This document shows positions 5,819-7,453 of a DNA stretch of 7,453 nt, piece after piece; the stretch's first letter is position 1, and each line of letters opens with the position of its first letter. This DNA is from an uncultured Sutterella sp. (GTDB lineage Bacteria; Pseudomonadota; Gammaproteobacteria; Burkholderiales; Burkholderiaceae_F). The stretch is taken from the NCBI GenBank assembly GCA_900770335.1, contig CAAGKD010000022.1, positions 1 through 7,453 on the forward strand, read 5' to 3'. Made by a program: the position numbers and the translations under genes. A model generated the notes under the pieces. It was not told the origin of the DNA. It made no database searches and worked only from the letters and a program-made list of their open reading frames with translations.

Positions 5819-5941
5819 GAAATTCCCGATGGCTCGGCGAAACGGCGAGCGCCGCCATTCAGAGCGCATTAAGGCCGCGCTGTCATGCTCGGACGCACAA
5901 TGCCGCCTTTCCGCCCGCGCCGCCGGCAGATGACCCCGGGC

Positions 5942-5974
5942 CGGCGGAAGTCCGCCGCGGACGCTCCTGTCCGC
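5942..5974 (+). other. Tandem hairpins in the flavoprotein leader
   Basis: CGGCGGA (5942-5948) pairs with TCCGCCG (5951-5957). GCGGAC (5957-5962) pairs with GTCCGC (5969-5974). A second copy of GTCCGC at 5950-5955 could compete for GCGGAC, so two alternative folds are possible about 20 bases upstream of the ribosome site. Regulation by this leader is speculative. Confidence 0.35.
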
Positions 5975-6007
5975 AGACAAGCGCCGACAAGAAAAGGAGA
6001 ACCCGAA

Positions 6008-7453
6008 ATGACGCATTCCGCCGCCGGACGATTCCGCCTCGGCAAGCTCAGCCGCTCGATCCGCGCGATCGGGGCGGCCGCTCTTCCTCTCGCCCTCGCG
6101 GGCTCCTTCGGATCCGCGTTCGCCGCGCAGACGGTCCAGGACAACTCGGGCGTCACGGCTCTGAAGCCCGGCGTCTATGACATCACGACCACGGGCCAGA
6201 ACGGCTTCATGAAGTTCGAGGTGACCTTGGGCGAGCGCTCGATCGACGCGATCCGCGTGACCGAGAGCGCCGAGACGCCCTGGATCGCCGACGAGCCCGT
6301 CAAGCGCATCATCGGCGACATCCTCGCCCGCCAGAGCCTTGCGATCGACGCCGTCTCCGGGGCCACGCGCGCGACGCAGGCAGTGCTGCGCGCCGCGGGC
6401 GAGGCGATCGAGAAGGCGGGCGGAAGGAGCGTCGAATGGGCGCCCGATCCGGTCGTCATCGACCCGGCGAAGCTCCCCGCGGGCGAGACCGCGCAGGCTG
6501 ACGTTGTCGTCGTGGGCGCGGGCGCCTCGGGGCTTGCCGCGGCCGCCGCCGCGATCGAGTCCGGCGCGCGCGTCATCGTCGTCGACAAGGCCGACGCCGT
6601 CGGCGGCTCGGCCGCCCGGTCCGCGGGCCTCATCGCCGCGGCGAGCGAGACGAACGGAGCGCATGACGCCGAGGGGCTCCTCGCGCAGTGGACGAGCGAC
6701 CAGAAGCGCAGCGTCGGCGCGGGGCTCTCGAAAAACCTCCCGGACGCGGAGCGCCTCGGCGCGCTTGTGAAGAAGAGCGCCGGCACGGTCGCCTGGCTTG
6801 AGAAGAACTTCGGCCTCGCCTTCAGCGCGGGCGGAGCGGGTTCGCAGGGCGTCGCCCTCTGGGCGCTTGCGCCCTCGGACGCCGCCGGGACCGGCCCCTG
6901 CGCGGGCCGCGCGGGCGGCGACCTCGAGACCTGCCGCATGGCGCAGTTCGTGACGGAAAGGGGCGGACGGATTCTCACCGCGACCGCCGTCTCGAAGCTC
7001 CTGCGCGATGAGGCCGGGGCCGTCACGGGCGTCGAAGCCTCGGACGGCAGGACCCGCATCACGCTCAAGAGCAAGTCCGTCATCCTCGCCTCGGGCGGGT
7101 TCGGAGCGGATCTCATGGCGCTCGCCGAGCGCACCCCGCGCTGGGCGGTCTACGCGGGACAGTCCCTCGCCGCGCCCGCGAGCACGGGCGACGGCATCGC
7201 CCTGGCGCGCTCCGCGGGCGGCCGCGAGGACTCGGACTTCTGGATCGCGAGCACCTCGCTCGCCCCCGCCTACCCGGCGATCACGCCCGCGATGCTCGGG
7301 CCGAACGGCTGGGCCGGCGTCACGCTCGTCAACGAGCGCGGCGCGCGCTTCGTGCGCGAGGACCTCCCGGACGTCGCGAACGCCGCGGCCGAGCAGCGCG
7401 ACGTCTGGCTCATCGCCGACAGCGCCGACAAGAACAAGGCCGAGGTGCTCGAC
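6008..7453 (+). CDS. Exported FMN-binding / FAD-binding-2 flavoprotein reductase (runs off window)
   Basis: This is the first 482 residues of a periplasmic flavoprotein reductase of the flavocytochrome c / urocanate reductase class; the 3' end is beyond the window. A Sec-type signal peptide spans about 1-40 (basic SIRAIGAAALPLALAG, then SAFAAQ); no twin-arginine pair is seen. An FMN_bind domain (about 52-136) ends in DAVSGAT (114-120), the ApbE flavinylation motif, where T120 would carry covalent FMN. The FAD-binding domain starts at about 164 with VVVGAGASG (167-175) and continues through VVDKADAVGGSAARSAGLI and ILASGGFG (359-366). No CxxCH haem motif occurs, so electrons probably arrive through the FMN domain. 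Canonical fumarate reductase residues are not found: there is no Arg or His in 407-443, and Asp455 aligns with the catalytic Arg402 of Shewanella Fcc3. Fumarate is therefore an unlikely substrate and the true one is unknown. The ATG is fixed by AAGGAG eight bases upstream. Confidence 0.88.
   Translation, partial: MTHSAAGRFRLGKLSRSIRAIGAAALPLALAGSFGSAFAAQTVQDNSGVTALKPGVYDITTTGQNGFMKFEVTLGERSIDAIRVTESAETPWIADEPVKRIIGDILARQSLAIDAVSGATRATQAVLRAAGEAIEKAGGRSVEWAPDPVVIDPAKLPAGETAQADVVVVGAGASGLAAAAAAIESGARVIVVDKADAVGGSAARSAGLIAAASETNGAHDAEGLLAQWTSDQKRSVGAGLSKNLPDAERLGALVKKSAGTVAWLEKNFGLAFSAGGAGSQGVALWALAPSDAAGTGPCAGRAGGDLETCRMAQFVTERGGRILTATAVSKLLRDEAGAVTGVEASDGRTRITLKSKSVILASGGFGADLMALAERTPRWAVYAGQSLAAPASTGDGIALARSAGGREDSDFWIASTSLAPAYPAITPAMLGPNGWAGVTLVNERGARFVREDLPDVANAAAEQRDVWLIADSADKNKAEVLD

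Larger units (their letters stand above)
5658..6007. other. Divergent control region between the M20 peptidase and flavoprotein genes
   Basis: No gene is supported in these 350 bases. They contain, left to right, the M20 ribosome site (5665-5670, minus strand), a candidate minus-strand -10, a perfect palindrome, two leader hairpins and the flavoprotein ribosome site AAGGAG (5994-5999, plus strand, eight bases before the ATG). No convincing plus-strand promoter with both hexamers is visible; CACAAT near 5898 is the only weak -10 candidate. Confidence 0.6.

Noticed and set aside
5654..7134. Minus-strand open frames opposite the flavoprotein gene (5654-6664, 6175-7134)
   Set aside because: The plus strand has a signal peptide, FMN and FAD motifs in one unbroken frame with a good ribosome site. 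The antisense products are compositionally biased and motif-free.
1..7453. CRISPR arrays, tRNA or rRNA genes, IS terminal repeats, defence or toxin-antitoxin modules
   Set aside because: No regularly spaced repeats, RNA gene signatures or paired small genes were seen in either strand. The Rpn remnant has no recognisable flanking inverted repeats.

Overview
The window is GC-rich DNA from a Gram-negative bacterium. It carries the lipid A / fatty-acid cluster (skp-lpxD-fabZ-lpxA-lpxB) on the minus strand. The LpxA, LpxD, FabZ and Skp sequences look betaproteobacterial. Together with a secreted FMN/FAD flavoprotein reductase, they suggest a Burkholderiales member, perhaps a gut Sutterellaceae relative. 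That placement is inference, since no marker gene settles it.

Layout. Positions 1-4082, read leftwards, hold skp (4082-3537), lpxD (3457-2354), fabZ (2257-1787), a roughly 600-base interruption, lpxA (1169-381) and the first 87 codons of lpxB (263-1, running off the window). The interruption between fabZ and lpxA contains a probable intrinsic terminator, a frameshifted and truncated remnant of an Rpn/PD-(D/E)XK putative transposase gene, and a TATAAT -10 hexamer that may restart transcription for lpxA-lpxB. Upstream of skp, where bamA usually sits, there is instead a 426-residue M20 metallopeptidase gene (5657-4377), also on the minus strand. A 350-base divergent intergenic region with a perfect 20-bp palindrome separates it from a plus-strand gene (6008 to the window end). 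That gene encodes an exported FMN-binding/FAD-binding-2 reductase of the flavocytochrome c / urocanate reductase class.

How the genes work together. LpxA, LpxD and LpxB catalyse the first, third and fifth steps of lipid A synthesis. FabZ dehydrates beta-hydroxyacyl-ACP and so competes with LpxA and LpxD for the same acyl donors. Skp chaperones outer-membrane proteins through the periplasm. This is an envelope-building module. The M20 peptidase and the flavoprotein are metabolic neighbours that share a divergent control region and have no evident link to lipid A.

Most notable are the split of the lpx cluster by a decayed mobile-type nuclease gene, the strong GC-rich stem-loops in the spacers of the cluster, and a flavoprotein lacking the His/Arg residues that define fumarate reduction. 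I did not find a convincing new multi-gene system.
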